Assembly: GCF_002994635.1 (NCBI RefSeq) | Contig: NZ_PVNL01000100.1 | Span: 92,005 to 156,004, forward strand | DNA: 64,000 nt | Source: Enhygromyxa salina | GTDB taxonomy: Bacteria; Myxococcota_A; Polyangia; Nannocystales; Nannocystaceae | Direction: 5' to 3' | Shown: piece by piece, positions 7,924-16,034 of the stretch | Layout: each line of letters opens with the position of its first letter | Numbering within the stretch: position 1 is the stretch's first letter | Notes under the pieces: model-generated | Told to the model about the DNA's origin: nothing | Databases searched by the model: none | The model's input: the letters and a program-made list of their open reading frames with translations, nothing else | Made by a program: the position numbers and the translations under genes

Positions 7924-9327
7924 ATGGAGAGCTACAAAGGACGATTCGAGCCGACCCGCTTCGAGGACCTCACGGTCACCGTCGACTTTCACTGCCACAG
8001 CGCGTGCCGGTTCTGCATCGTGCAAGAGGGCATGAACTACTTCAAGGGCGTGCCGTGGGAGCTGTACACGGAGGCGGTCGACGACAACCGCACGACCGGC
8101 CGCTACCGCCGGGTGACCTTCACGGGCGGCGAGGTCACGATGGAGCGCAAGCTGTTCGACTACGTCAACTACGCGCGTGAGTCGGGCAGCTTCGAGCACA
8201 TTCGCCTGCAGACCAACGGCCGGCTGCTGGCCGACAAGGCGTTCGCCAAGCGGCTCGTCGACGCGGGGATCGACGAGTTCTTCGTCTCGCTGCACGGCCA
8301 CGACGCGGCCACCCAAGACTACATCTCGCAGCGTGACGGCAGCTTTGACGAGGCGATCGCGGGCATGCAGAACCTGGTCGAGCTCGGCGTGTGCCTGATG
8401 ACCAACACGGTGCTCACGACCCTCAACCAGGCGCACCTCGCCGACATCGTCGAGACCGTGCGGCCGTTCGCGCCCACGCGGATGGAGTGGTGGAACTACC
8501 TGCCGATGGAGGACTACTCCGACGAGCGCGAGCTGCTGGCGTGCATGGACGACCTCGCGCCCGCGCTGCGCGAGGCGCTGGCCCGGGCGCGCACCCATGG
8601 CATCGAGACCGCGGTCAAGTATGTGCCCCGCTGCCTGCTCGGCGACGACGCGGCCAGCCAGGACAACACCCAGCCCGACGTGGTGATCGTCGAAGAGTTC
8701 TACGAGATCTATCCCAAGTTCGCGTGCGTCCACGAGGCCCAGTGCGAATATGCAGAGTCGTGCCTGGGCCTGCACCACCCCTACATCACCAAGTACGGCT
8801 GGGAGGAGCAGCTGCTGGTCCCCTACCCGCGCACGACCGAGTGGGACGAGCCCGAGTATGGGCTGTGGGTCGGCTCCGATCGCCCCGGTGAGGGTGACGC
8901 GAGCGCGACGGATCAACCGCTGTGGACGGCGCTGATCGACGGCGTCGCCGAGCGCCACGACGCCCGCCTGCGCGAGGTCATTTTGCAGCGCCGCGCGTGC
9001 GTGTACCGATTCGAGCTCGGGCCCGAGACCCGCGTGGACATCCTGCTCAGCGCCCGGTCCAACGGCCACGCGCTGGCCCACAGCGCCTCGTTTGATCTGC
9101 ACTATCGCAACTTGCAGGGCGATCTGGGCGACGGGCCGATCCGCGAGGCCCTCACCGCGCTGGTCAAGGACGCGGTCAACACCGTGATCGCCCGCGATCC
9201 CGGCGGGATGCGCCTCGATCAGCGCAAGGGGCTGGTCGGGCCCGAGGCGTTTCGGCCCCGACCCAAGAGCAAGGGCCCCAAGGTCGGGGTCAAGAGCCTG
9301 CGCGTGCTCAACGGCCCCATGAAGTGA
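7924..9327 (+). CDS. radical SAM protein with C-terminal auxiliary cysteines
   Basis: 467-aa radical SAM enzyme. The cluster-binding motif CHSACRFC (C24, C28, C31) lies close to the N-terminus, followed by FTGGE (SAM-binding GGE) and a standard barrel (HIRLQTNGR, DEFFVSLHG). C237 and C268, C274, C280 (Cx5Cx5C) form a C-terminal set resembling the auxiliary-cluster region of SPASM/twitch enzymes, though the spacing is not the standard SPASM one. A final domain (about 355-430) shows the ARSN...FDLHY pattern also seen in the pseudo-copy. Substrate unknown. The adjacent ~300-aa partner and the pseudo-radical SAM paralog upstream suggest a multi-subunit modifying complex. It converges with the selenoprotein-like gene, nine bases between stops. 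Confidence 0.9.
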   Translation: MESYKGRFEPTRFEDLTVTVDFHCHSACRFCIVQEGMNYFKGVPWELYTEAVDDNRTTGRYRRVTFTGGEVTMERKLFDYVNYARESGSFEHIRLQTNGRLLADKAFAKRLVDAGIDEFFVSLHGHDAATQDYISQRDGSFDEAIAGMQNLVELGVCLMTNTVLTTLNQAHLADIVETVRPFAPTRMEWWNYLPMEDYSDERELLACMDDLAPALREALARARTHGIETAVKYVPRCLLGDDAASQDNTQPDVVIVEEFYEIYPKFACVHEAQCEYAESCLGLHHPYITKYGWEEQLLVPYPRTTEWDEPEYGLWVGSDRPGEGDASATDQPLWTALIDGVAERHDARLREVILQRRACVYRFELGPETRVDILLSARSNGHALAHSASFDLHYRNLQGDLGDGPIREALTALVKDAVNTVIARDPGGMRLDQRKGLVGPEAFRPRPKSKGPKVGVKSLRVLNGPMK

Positions 9328-9336
9328 GCCAGCCGC

Positions 9337-10530
9337 TCACTGGGGGTGAGGGTCGCTGCCGACCGCGGCGGTCTCAGGCACGGTGCCAGCCACTGGGCCA
9401 GTCACTGGGCCAGCCGCTGGGCCAGCCCGAGGCACGCTCGACTCGGGCGTGATCTGATACTCGAGCTCGAGGCGCGGCTCGTCCTCGTCGCTGGTCAGCA
9501 CGATCAGCTCGTGCACGCCGAGCTTGGCCTCGTCGTCGAGCGCGGCGTACTTGGCCTCGTTGACGGCAGCCCGAATGCTGGCCATCGCGCCCTGCGGATC
9601 GAGGACCTCGATCTCGAGCAGCCCGTCGGGATCCTGCACCTTCTTGATCTTCGGCGCCTCACCCTCGCGCGACGAGATCCGCAGCACGCGACTTTGCAGC
9701 TGGCCCGCGCGCCGCGTGAATCGGATGTTCTTCTGGTAGCGCAGGTTCAAGACCGCGGTGGCGCTGACGCGGATCGAGAGCTTGGGCGTGATCTCGCCGG
9801 TCGTGACCACCTCGATCGTGGTCGAGACCGTGCCGACCTGCCTGGCGCCGCGGAACTCGACCTCGTAGCTCGAGTCGCCCTCGAGCTCGCCAGCGGTGCG
9901 CCGCAGCGCGAAGTTCTTGGTGTCCTCGAGCGTGACCGAGACGATCTTCGCGTCGGTGGTCTCGCTCAGCTTCAGATCGAAGGTGCCGGTGCCGCGGCTG
10001 CCAACCCTGATCTCGCGCAGGTTGACCGACGCTGGCGCGGCCTCGACGTCGACGAGCAGCTCGCCCATCATGGTCAGCGTGAACGCGGGCTGCACGGGAT
10101 CGTCGGTGTGCACGACGATCCGCTTGATGATCTGCGCGTGGCTGCCCCTCGGCCGCAAGGTGACTTTGATCTCCCCTTCCCCACCCGGGGGAATCGCATC
10201 CGCCGACAAGGCGGCTGCCGTACAGCCTCACGTCTTTTGGACGCGCTCGATGTGGAGATCGGCGGTGCCCTCATTCTTGATCTTGAACACGTGCTCGATC
10301 GAGTCGACCGGCTTGATCGCGCCGAAGTCGTAGGTCGCCTCGTCCGACGCGATCTTGGGCGCCCCCTGCTGCTCGGCCGCGCCCGTGTCGGTGTCCGTGC
10401 TCGCGTCGGCGTTGGCCTGGACCTCGGCCTGAGCCGCGGGCGCAGGCGCAGGTGACTGCGTGCCGCAGGCCAGCAGCATGAGTGAAGTGACGAGAGACAG
10501 CGCGCAGAGGGGCTTGGCCGGCTTGGACAT
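9337..10530 (-). CDS. DUF1573 lipoprotein with in-frame TGA, probable selenoprotein
   Basis: One continuous minus-strand frame of 397 codons interrupted only by TGA at 10230-10228 (codon 101). The N-terminus is a lipoprotein signal (LMLLAC, Cys22). DUF1573 starts near residue 63 (TYDFGAIKP, FKIKNEG). The family's conserved SCGCT motif appears here as K-T-[TGA]-G-C-T-A-A, so the TGA sits exactly where the first Cys belongs, and homology continues in the same frame (IPPGGEGEIKVTL, VVHTDDPVQP). Read as selenocysteine it gives a U-G-C redox-type motif on the cell exterior. A sequencing error or recent nonsense mutation is the alternative, but the frame and composition stay intact for another 296 codons. 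The remainder (about 160-365) is beta-rich, ending in a Gly/Pro-rich tail. It follows the gene at 10558 by 27 bases. Confidence 0.75.
10177..10230 (-). promoter_or_regulatory. candidate bacterial SECIS hairpins after the TGA
   Basis: Two GC-rich hairpins can form in the mRNA just 3' of the TGA. The first spans +10 to +32: GCA, a G-A mismatch, CCGCC, a 5-nt loop UUGUC, then GGCGG and UGC; its apical loop starts 18 nt after the UGA codon. The second spans +35 to +51: UUCCCC, loop CGGGU, GGGGAA. Known bacterial SECIS elements have an apical loop about 16-37 nt from UGA with an early G. The first fits the distance but its loop G is third; the second has an early loop G but sits slightly far. This is suggestive only. 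Confidence 0.45.
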
Positions 10531-10557
10531 GATCGCGCGGACTCTACCACCTCGAGC

Positions 10558-11751
10558 TCACAGGTCCCGAAGTTGCTCGCGCAGCGCCTCGAGCTGGGGT
10601 TCAAACGTGCGCTCGAACTGCTCGGGCTCATCGGCGTCGCGCCACGCGTTCCAGCAGCGCGTGGTCACGGGGCCCTCGAAGAACGCAGCGAGCCGGGCGA
10701 GCACGCCCCACGGGCCCGCGAGCAAGCTCAGCGGACGCGCGCGCACCCGCTCGAACGCGAGCTCGACCAGCTCGTCCCACGCTCGCGCCGGGACAGCGTG
10801 GAGCGCCAGCGCGTGCAGACCCATGTCGTGCACGGTCATGCCGACGTCACACGGGATATTGGCGAGCAGCTGGATATCTCGCGTGCGCCGATGCAGCTCG
10901 ACGGCCCAGGTCGGCGCGACGGTGATCGGCAGCAGGCCCCGACGCACGAGCACACCCCAGTGGATCGGCCGCATCGAGGCGCCGACCCCCGCGATCATCC
11001 GCGGTCGGATCGTCGCCACGCCCTCGCGCCCGGCCAGCGCGCGGGCGTAGGTGCTCGCGGTCGGGACCGTGCGCGGGACCCCCTCGACGTCAAAGCTGGC
11101 TCCGAGCGCGGCGAAGTAGCGACGCATGCGACGGCGATGCGAGATCCGGGTTGACGCGACGTACACCGCCGCGGAGTTGGGCACGCGCCCATTCCGGGCG
11201 GCGGGATAGTGGACCGAGACGCCCGCGGCCGGCTCGGCGCTGACGTGGACCCGCCGGACCTGCGGGCGCACGCCGTAGAGCCGCTCGTAGTGATCGAAGT
11301 CGCGCAGCAGCAGGGCGCGATCGGGCTCGGTGTCGAGGGTCGCCGGCTCGCTGCTGACCTCGGCGAGGATCGACGGGGCGAGCTCGCCGATCGACGGCGC
11401 CTCCAGCGTCCAGCGCCGCGGCGCGTCGCCGAGACTCGCGCCCAGCGGCGCGGCCAGGGCTGCACAGGCCGCGAACCCCAGCTCGCTCGACGTGGGCCTG
11501 CGGTAGCTCAGACCCAGCCCAGCAACCTTCTGGGGCAGCTCGTGAGCGGGCTCCCCGGCCGCGGGGACCGGCGCGATATCAACCGCGATGCGATCGCCGC
11601 TGCTGGTGCGTAGCTCGACACACAGCGGGGATCCCTCGTCGAGGCGATAGCAGTCCGACAGCCGATAGTCCGCGACCACGAGGTCGTCCAGCTTCAGATG
11701 CGGACTCAGCAACTCAAACAGGTGCCGAGGGCTGAGCGACGCGTCGAGCAC
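10558..11751 (-). CDS. hypothetical protein upstream of the DUF1573 gene
   Basis: 397-aa soluble protein starting at GTG 11751; no ATG lies nearby. No family was recognised. Visible blocks include a beta-rich N-terminus (DLVVADYRLSDCYRL), a central RVPNSAAVYVASTRISHRRRMRR stretch, and an apparent active-site-like segment RPIHWGVLVRRG. It is separated by 91 bp from the divergently transcribed PhyH-like dioxygenase at 11843 and by 27 bp from the DUF1573 gene downstream on the same strand, with which it may form an operon. The divergent pairing with a dioxygenase suggests an enzyme or partner in the same pathway, but that is inference from position. Confidence 0.7.
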   Translation of the reverse strand: MLDASLSPRHLFELLSPHLKLDDLVVADYRLSDCYRLDEGSPLCVELRTSSGDRIAVDIAPVPAAGEPAHELPQKVAGLGLSYRRPTSSELGFAACAALAAPLGASLGDAPRRWTLEAPSIGELAPSILAEVSSEPATLDTEPDRALLLRDFDHYERLYGVRPQVRRVHVSAEPAAGVSVHYPAARNGRVPNSAAVYVASTRISHRRRMRRYFAALGASFDVEGVPRTVPTASTYARALAGREGVATIRPRMIAGVGASMRPIHWGVLVRRGLLPITVAPTWAVELHRRTRDIQLLANIPCDVGMTVHDMGLHALALHAVPARAWDELVELAFERVRARPLSLLAGPWGVLARLAAFFEGPVTTRCWNAWRDADEPEQFERTFEPQLEALREQLRDL

Positions 11752-11842
11752 GGATCACCAATTCTAAACAAGTTGCTGCGCACGCGCGAGCAACGAGCTT
11801 TCGGGCGCACCTGCGCGCTGATAGTGTGGCCGAGCAGCACGG

Positions 11843-12610
11843 ATGGACCCCGCAGATCACACGACAGCGCTGATCGAGCGCGGCTACACCGTGTTCGAGC
11901 GCGCCTACGATCCCGAGTGGGTCGCGGCGATCCGTGCCGACATCGATGGCATCCACGCCGAGCACGGTCGGCCTCGCTGTCACGCCGCTGGCAACGAGGC
12001 CCTGGCCGACGACGTGTACCTGTGCGCCGCGGGCATGGCCGTCCGCCGGCTGCTGCACGTGCGGCCGCGCTGGGCCAACGACATCGTCAAGCCAGAGGTG
12101 GTCGCGGCGCTGCGCGGGGCGCTTGGTCAGGACATGACGCTCGAGATCGCGGGCTGCGTGGTGTCCGATACGTCGCGGCCGTTCTTCGCCTGGCACACCC
12201 ACGTCGGCGGCGTCGACGATGGGGTGTACCGGCGCACGGGCGTGTGGCCCAGCGTCAGCACGACCCAGCGCGTGATGACGCTGACCTACCTGCAGGATCT
12301 CGGCGAGCACAACGGACCGATGCTGATCTACCCGCGCAAGGTCGGCGATCCGATCGCGCCGCCCCACGATCCCGACGCCCGCAGCTGGCCGGGACAGGTC
12401 GAGCTGCGGCTCCCCGCGGGCAGCCTGGTGGCCGTGGATGAGTGCACCTGGCACGCGATCCCGCCGACGACCGAGGACGCGCTGCGGATGTTCATTGGGC
12501 TGACCTACGCGGCTCGCGACGCGCCCGTTGGTGGCTGGGCCGACGACAAGCTGTCGGAGCTGGCGAGCCAGCCCGAGACCAGCGAGCTGCTTCGCTCCGT
12601 GCTGGGCTGA
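11843..12610 (+). CDS. PhyH-like Fe(II)/2-oxoglutarate dioxygenase 1
   Basis: 255-aa member of the phytanoyl-CoA dioxygenase-like superfamily, starting at ATG 11843. The metal-binding region reads AWHTHVGGVDD (His118, His120), and the distal part CTWHA (His204) is followed by an Arg (LRMF) that would hold 2-oxoglutarate. The same WHxHxGGx[DE] and TWHA motifs occur in three paralogs at 27388, 29978 and 30765, so these are one local family. Canonical PhyH enzymes use HxD; here the HxD acid is replaced by His, with an acidic residue four positions on. Substrate unknown. It is divergent from the gene at 10558 and followed by a long intergenic region. Confidence 0.85.
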   Translation: MDPADHTTALIERGYTVFERAYDPEWVAAIRADIDGIHAEHGRPRCHAAGNEALADDVYLCAAGMAVRRLLHVRPRWANDIVKPEVVAALRGALGQDMTLEIAGCVVSDTSRPFFAWHTHVGGVDDGVYRRTGVWPSVSTTQRVMTLTYLQDLGEHNGPMLIYPRKVGDPIAPPHDPDARSWPGQVELRLPAGSLVAVDECTWHAIPPTTEDALRMFIGLTYAARDAPVGGWADDKLSELASQPETSELLRSVLG

Positions 12611-13187
12611 GCCGACGACAAGCTGGTGACGTGTGGTGGTTGGCGTCGGCCCGGCGGCCGGTCAGACTCAGTGGTAGGCGAGCTCGCGCTCGGCAATTAC
12701 CCACAGTACTGAATCCGGCTGGCCGGCCGGATTCAGTACGGTGGGCTGTGGCACCCACGTCAGCCCGGGAACAGCGAGAATGCAAGCAATGCTAAGCCGG
12801 CCGGCTGGCCGCTATTGGAATGCAGCGTCACGCAGGTGTTGCGAACGGCAAAATGCCACAGTCGCCGTACAGCCTGCCTGTAATCAATCCACATATACAC
12901 GCGCCAGAGCACCAATTGCGCGTTCAGACCGATACACACACCCTAACCGACACCTGCCTGGACGCTTGCGCTCAATTGATGGCTGACTGTAATTTTTACG
13001 CACGTCGTGCGGGCTACAACCCCAGCAGAACCCCTCCCAGCACCCACTGAGCCGCCACAGGCCCGAATATGCACAATTGAGAATCAGTGGACGCGAATTG
13101 ACCGCATTCGACGAAGTGCAGTTTTTTTGTCCGAAAGACCAATTACCCGCTGGCATTTCGAACGACGAGAGTTACGATTAGCCATTG
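12611..13187. promoter_or_regulatory. 577-bp intergenic region with a strong palindrome
   Basis: The region is AT-richer than its surroundings in its second half and precedes the cytochrome gene at 13188, so that promoter should lie there. It holds a perfect hairpin at 12706-12739 (listed separately) and a related GGCCGGCTGGCC-like segment near 12794-12810. No gene is supported: the short frames have no protein-like composition. Confidence 0.4.
12706..12739. repeat. perfect 14-bp inverted repeat (hairpin)
   Basis: GTACTGAATCCGGC at 12706-12719 is exactly complementary to 12726-12739, with a 6-nt loop. It lies about 95 bp after the dioxygenase stop. No T-tract follows, so it could be a terminator, an operator, or a copy of a dispersed palindromic element. 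Confidence 0.75.
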
Positions 13188-15950
13188 ATGGCACTGCGCA
13201 AGATTTGGTCTCCCATCCTGACTGCCGCCTTACTAGTTTGTGGGCTGACTGCCACGGCCCAAGCCGCGGAGCCGTACCCAGCCTTCGAGAGCGGGCAGGT
13301 CCGCCCAATGGCGCTCTCGCCCAATGGCAAGCGGCTGTTCGTCGTCAACACCCCTGACAATCGGCTCGAGATCTATCGGGTCCTCGAGTACGGGCAAGGG
13401 CTGGTTCACGAGGCGTCGGTCCCGGTTGGGCTCGAGCCAGTCGCGGTCGCGGCCCGGAGCAACCGTGAGGTCTGGGTCGTCAACCACCTGTCCGACAGTG
13501 TGAGCGTCGTCCGAGTCAATGGACTCGCCTCGCAGGTGACCCAGACCCTGCTCGTCGGCGACGAACCCCGCGACGTGGTGTTCGCGGGTCCGGGTGGTTC
13601 TCGCGCGTTCATTACCGCCGCGCATCGAGGGCAAAATGCCCCATTCGCCCCCGAGCTGACCACGCCCAGCGTCGGTCGAGCCGATGTGTGGGTGTTCGAC
13701 GCGAACGACCTCGGCGACGATCTGGGCGGGACGCCGCTGTCGATCATCAACCTCTTTAGTGATGTGCCCAGGGCCCTCGCGGTCGACGCGAGCGGCTCGC
13801 GGGTCTACGCGGCGGCGTTCAACTCGGGCAATCAGACCGCGGTCGTGAACCTGCTAGCGATCCCGCCCACCGGTGAGGCCGACGGCGGAATCCCGCTCCC
13901 CAACGTCAACCACGGCGGCGTCCCCGAGCCCGCCGTGAGCCTGATCGTCAAGTTCGACGGCGCGCACTGGGTCGACGAGCTCGGGCGCGAGTGGGACGAC
14001 CAGATCAAGTTCAACCTGCCAGACAAGGACGTGTTCGTGATCGACGCCAACGCGCCGACCCCCGAGCTCGTGCCTGGCGAAGACGGCTTCTTCGCGGGCG
14101 TCGGGACCACGCTGTTCAACATGATCGTCAACCCGGTCAGCGGGAAGGTCTACGTCACCAACACCGAGGCGCTCAACCACGTCCGGTTCGAGGGCCCGGG
14201 GCTGTTCGCCAACACGACCGTGCGCGGCCACACCGTCGACAACCGGATCACCGTGCTCGACCAAGATGGCGTCCACCCCCGACTGCTGAACAAGCACATC
14301 GACTACGAGCGCTGCTGCGACCCGATCCCCAACGACGAGACCAGCCTCAGCGTGTCGCAGCCGCTGGGCATGGCGATCACCAGCGACGGGGAGCTGCTCT
14401 ACACGGCCGTGCTCGGCAACGACAAGGTCACGCTCCACTACACGGCCGAGCTCGAGGACGACGAATTCTACCCGGACGCCGGCGACCAGATCCCGGTCAG
14501 CGGCGGCGGGCCAACCGGCGTGGTCCTCGACGAGGCCAACGACCGCCTGTACGTGCTGACGCGGTTCGACAACGGCATCTCGATCATCGACACGGACACC
14601 CACGAAGAGATCGACCACCTGACGATGCACAACCCCGAGCCGGCGTCACTGGTGGCCGGGCGCCGGTTCCTGTACGACGCCGCGCTGACCTCGAGCCACG
14701 GCGACCAGTCCTGCGCGTCGTGTCACGTGTTCGGCGACAAAGACGAGCTCGCGTGGGATCTCGGTGACCCCGACGGTGACGTCACCCCGGCGGCCAGCAA
14801 CGCGATCACCAACTTTGGCGTGGGCGACGTCGACTATCACCCCATGAAGGGGCCGATGACGACCCAGAGCCTGCGCGGGCTCGACAACCACGGGCCTCTG
14901 CACTGGCGCGGCGATCGCAACGGCGAGGGCCTGAGCCCGACCGCGCAGCCAGACGGCGGGGCGTTCAGCGAGGTCGAGGCCTTCAACGCGTTCAACGTCG
15001 CGTTCCCGGGCCTGCTGGGCCGCGACGAGGAGCTGAGCCACGCGCAGATGCAGGCGTTCACGGACTTCGCGTTGCAGGTGATGTACCCGCCCAACCCGAT
15101 CCGCGCCCTCGACAACACCCTCAACGCGGATCAACAAGCGGGCGAGGACTTCTTCACGACCAACATCTCGCTCGCCAACCCGGGCGACGGCAGCACCTTC
15201 ACCTGCGCGACCTGTCATCAGATCGATCGGCTCGGGAACGCCGAGTACGACGTCGACCACCCCGGCTTCTTTGGCTCCGACGGTCGCCTGGCGCTCGCTG
15301 AGTTCTCGCAGACGTTCAAGATACCGCAGCTGCGCAACCTCTACACCAAGGTCGGGACCTTCGGCTTCGCTGACGAGAACCCGGTGTTCAACAACCCCGA
15401 CGTGCCGTTCTACGACGGGTCACACCAGGGCGATCAGATTCGGTCGTTCGGGTTCATCCACGACGGCTCGATCGACACGCCGATGCGCTTCTTCAACTTC
15501 TTCACCCAGACCCCCGAGGGGTTTCAGGACGCCGACACCATGCGCCAGGTCGCGGAGTTCATCTTCGCGATGGACTCCAACTTCAGGCCGATCGTCGGCC
15601 AGCAGGTCACGCTGTCCAAGCAAAACGGCGCCGAGGTGTACCCGCGGATCGCGTTGCTGCGTCAGCGCGCCGACGCGGGCGAGTGCGAGCTGATCGCCAA
15701 GGTCCAGCTCGGCTTGGTCGAGCTCGGGCTCTACTACACGGGCTGGGGGTACACGACCAGCTTCGAGAACCTGCCGGAGCTGAGCAGCTTCCACGTGGCT
15801 GCCCTCGCCAAGGCCTCGCCCGTGACCTTCTCGTGCGTCGCGCCCGGGTCTGGGTTCCGGCTGGGGGTCGACCGCGACGCCGACGGCCACCGCGACGGGG
15901 ACGAGCTGATCGCGTGCAGTGATCCCGCCGATCCCAACGACGTCCCCTGA
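13188..15950 (+). CDS. secreted beta-propeller fused to di-heme cytochrome c
   Basis: 920-aa exported protein, ATG 13188 (TTG 13185 is a less likely alternative). The signal peptide (MALRKIWSPILTAALLV...AQA) ends near residue 25. Residues about 30-490 form a YVTN/YncE-type beta-propeller with repeats such as LSPNGKRLFVVN, VVNHLSDSVSVV and DEANDRLYVLTRF. The C-terminal half has two c-type heme sites, CASCH (C509, C512, H513) and CATCH (C673, C676, H677), as in di-heme peroxidase-type cytochromes. The end has a Ca-binding-like DRDADGHRDGDE stretch. It probably moves electrons in the periplasm or at the cell surface, with the propeller binding a partner or small molecule. It converges on the terminator at 15975 and stands alone. 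Confidence 0.88.
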   Translation: MALRKIWSPILTAALLVCGLTATAQAAEPYPAFESGQVRPMALSPNGKRLFVVNTPDNRLEIYRVLEYGQGLVHEASVPVGLEPVAVAARSNREVWVVNHLSDSVSVVRVNGLASQVTQTLLVGDEPRDVVFAGPGGSRAFITAAHRGQNAPFAPELTTPSVGRADVWVFDANDLGDDLGGTPLSIINLFSDVPRALAVDASGSRVYAAAFNSGNQTAVVNLLAIPPTGEADGGIPLPNVNHGGVPEPAVSLIVKFDGAHWVDELGREWDDQIKFNLPDKDVFVIDANAPTPELVPGEDGFFAGVGTTLFNMIVNPVSGKVYVTNTEALNHVRFEGPGLFANTTVRGHTVDNRITVLDQDGVHPRLLNKHIDYERCCDPIPNDETSLSVSQPLGMAITSDGELLYTAVLGNDKVTLHYTAELEDDEFYPDAGDQIPVSGGGPTGVVLDEANDRLYVLTRFDNGISIIDTDTHEEIDHLTMHNPEPASLVAGRRFLYDAALTSSHGDQSCASCHVFGDKDELAWDLGDPDGDVTPAASNAITNFGVGDVDYHPMKGPMTTQSLRGLDNHGPLHWRGDRNGEGLSPTAQPDGGAFSEVEAFNAFNVAFPGLLGRDEELSHAQMQAFTDFALQVMYPPNPIRALDNTLNADQQAGEDFFTTNISLANPGDGSTFTCATCHQIDRLGNAEYDVDHPGFFGSDGRLALAEFSQTFKIPQLRNLYTKVGTFGFADENPVFNNPDVPFYDGSHQGDQIRSFGFIHDGSIDTPMRFFNFFTQTPEGFQDADTMRQVAEFIFAMDSNFRPIVGQQVTLSKQNGAEVYPRIALLRQRADAGECELIAKVQLGLVELGLYYTGWGYTTSFENLPELSSFHVAALAKASPVTFSCVAPGSGFRLGVDRDADGHRDGDELIACSDPADPNDVP

Positions 15951-15974
15951 GCGGGGTCGCCTCGAGTACGAAGA

Positions 15975-16007
15975 CAGAGGAGCCGAGCAATATGCTCGGC
16001 TCCTCTG
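15975..16007. terminator. strong 15-bp hairpin, bidirectional terminator
   Basis: A perfect 15-bp stem (15975-15989 with 15993-16007) closes a 3-nt ATA loop between convergent genes ending at 15950 and 16035. The T run is short, but stem length and position support termination on both strands. Confidence 0.8.
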
Positions 16008-16034
16008 CGCGTGGGCGGGTGCGGAGACGCCTCG

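Noticed and set aside
9392..9432. The CTGGGCCAG-type short repeats as a regulatory array
   Set aside because: They lie inside the DUF1573 gene and encode a Gly/Pro/Val-rich C-terminal tail, so coding slippage explains them.
10209..10530. Two separate genes (100 aa, then 290 aa from a TTG at 10209) instead of one read-through gene
   Set aside because: The two parts are in the same frame and together make one DUF1573 domain; the split falls inside the SCGCT motif, so independent genes would each be nonfunctional.
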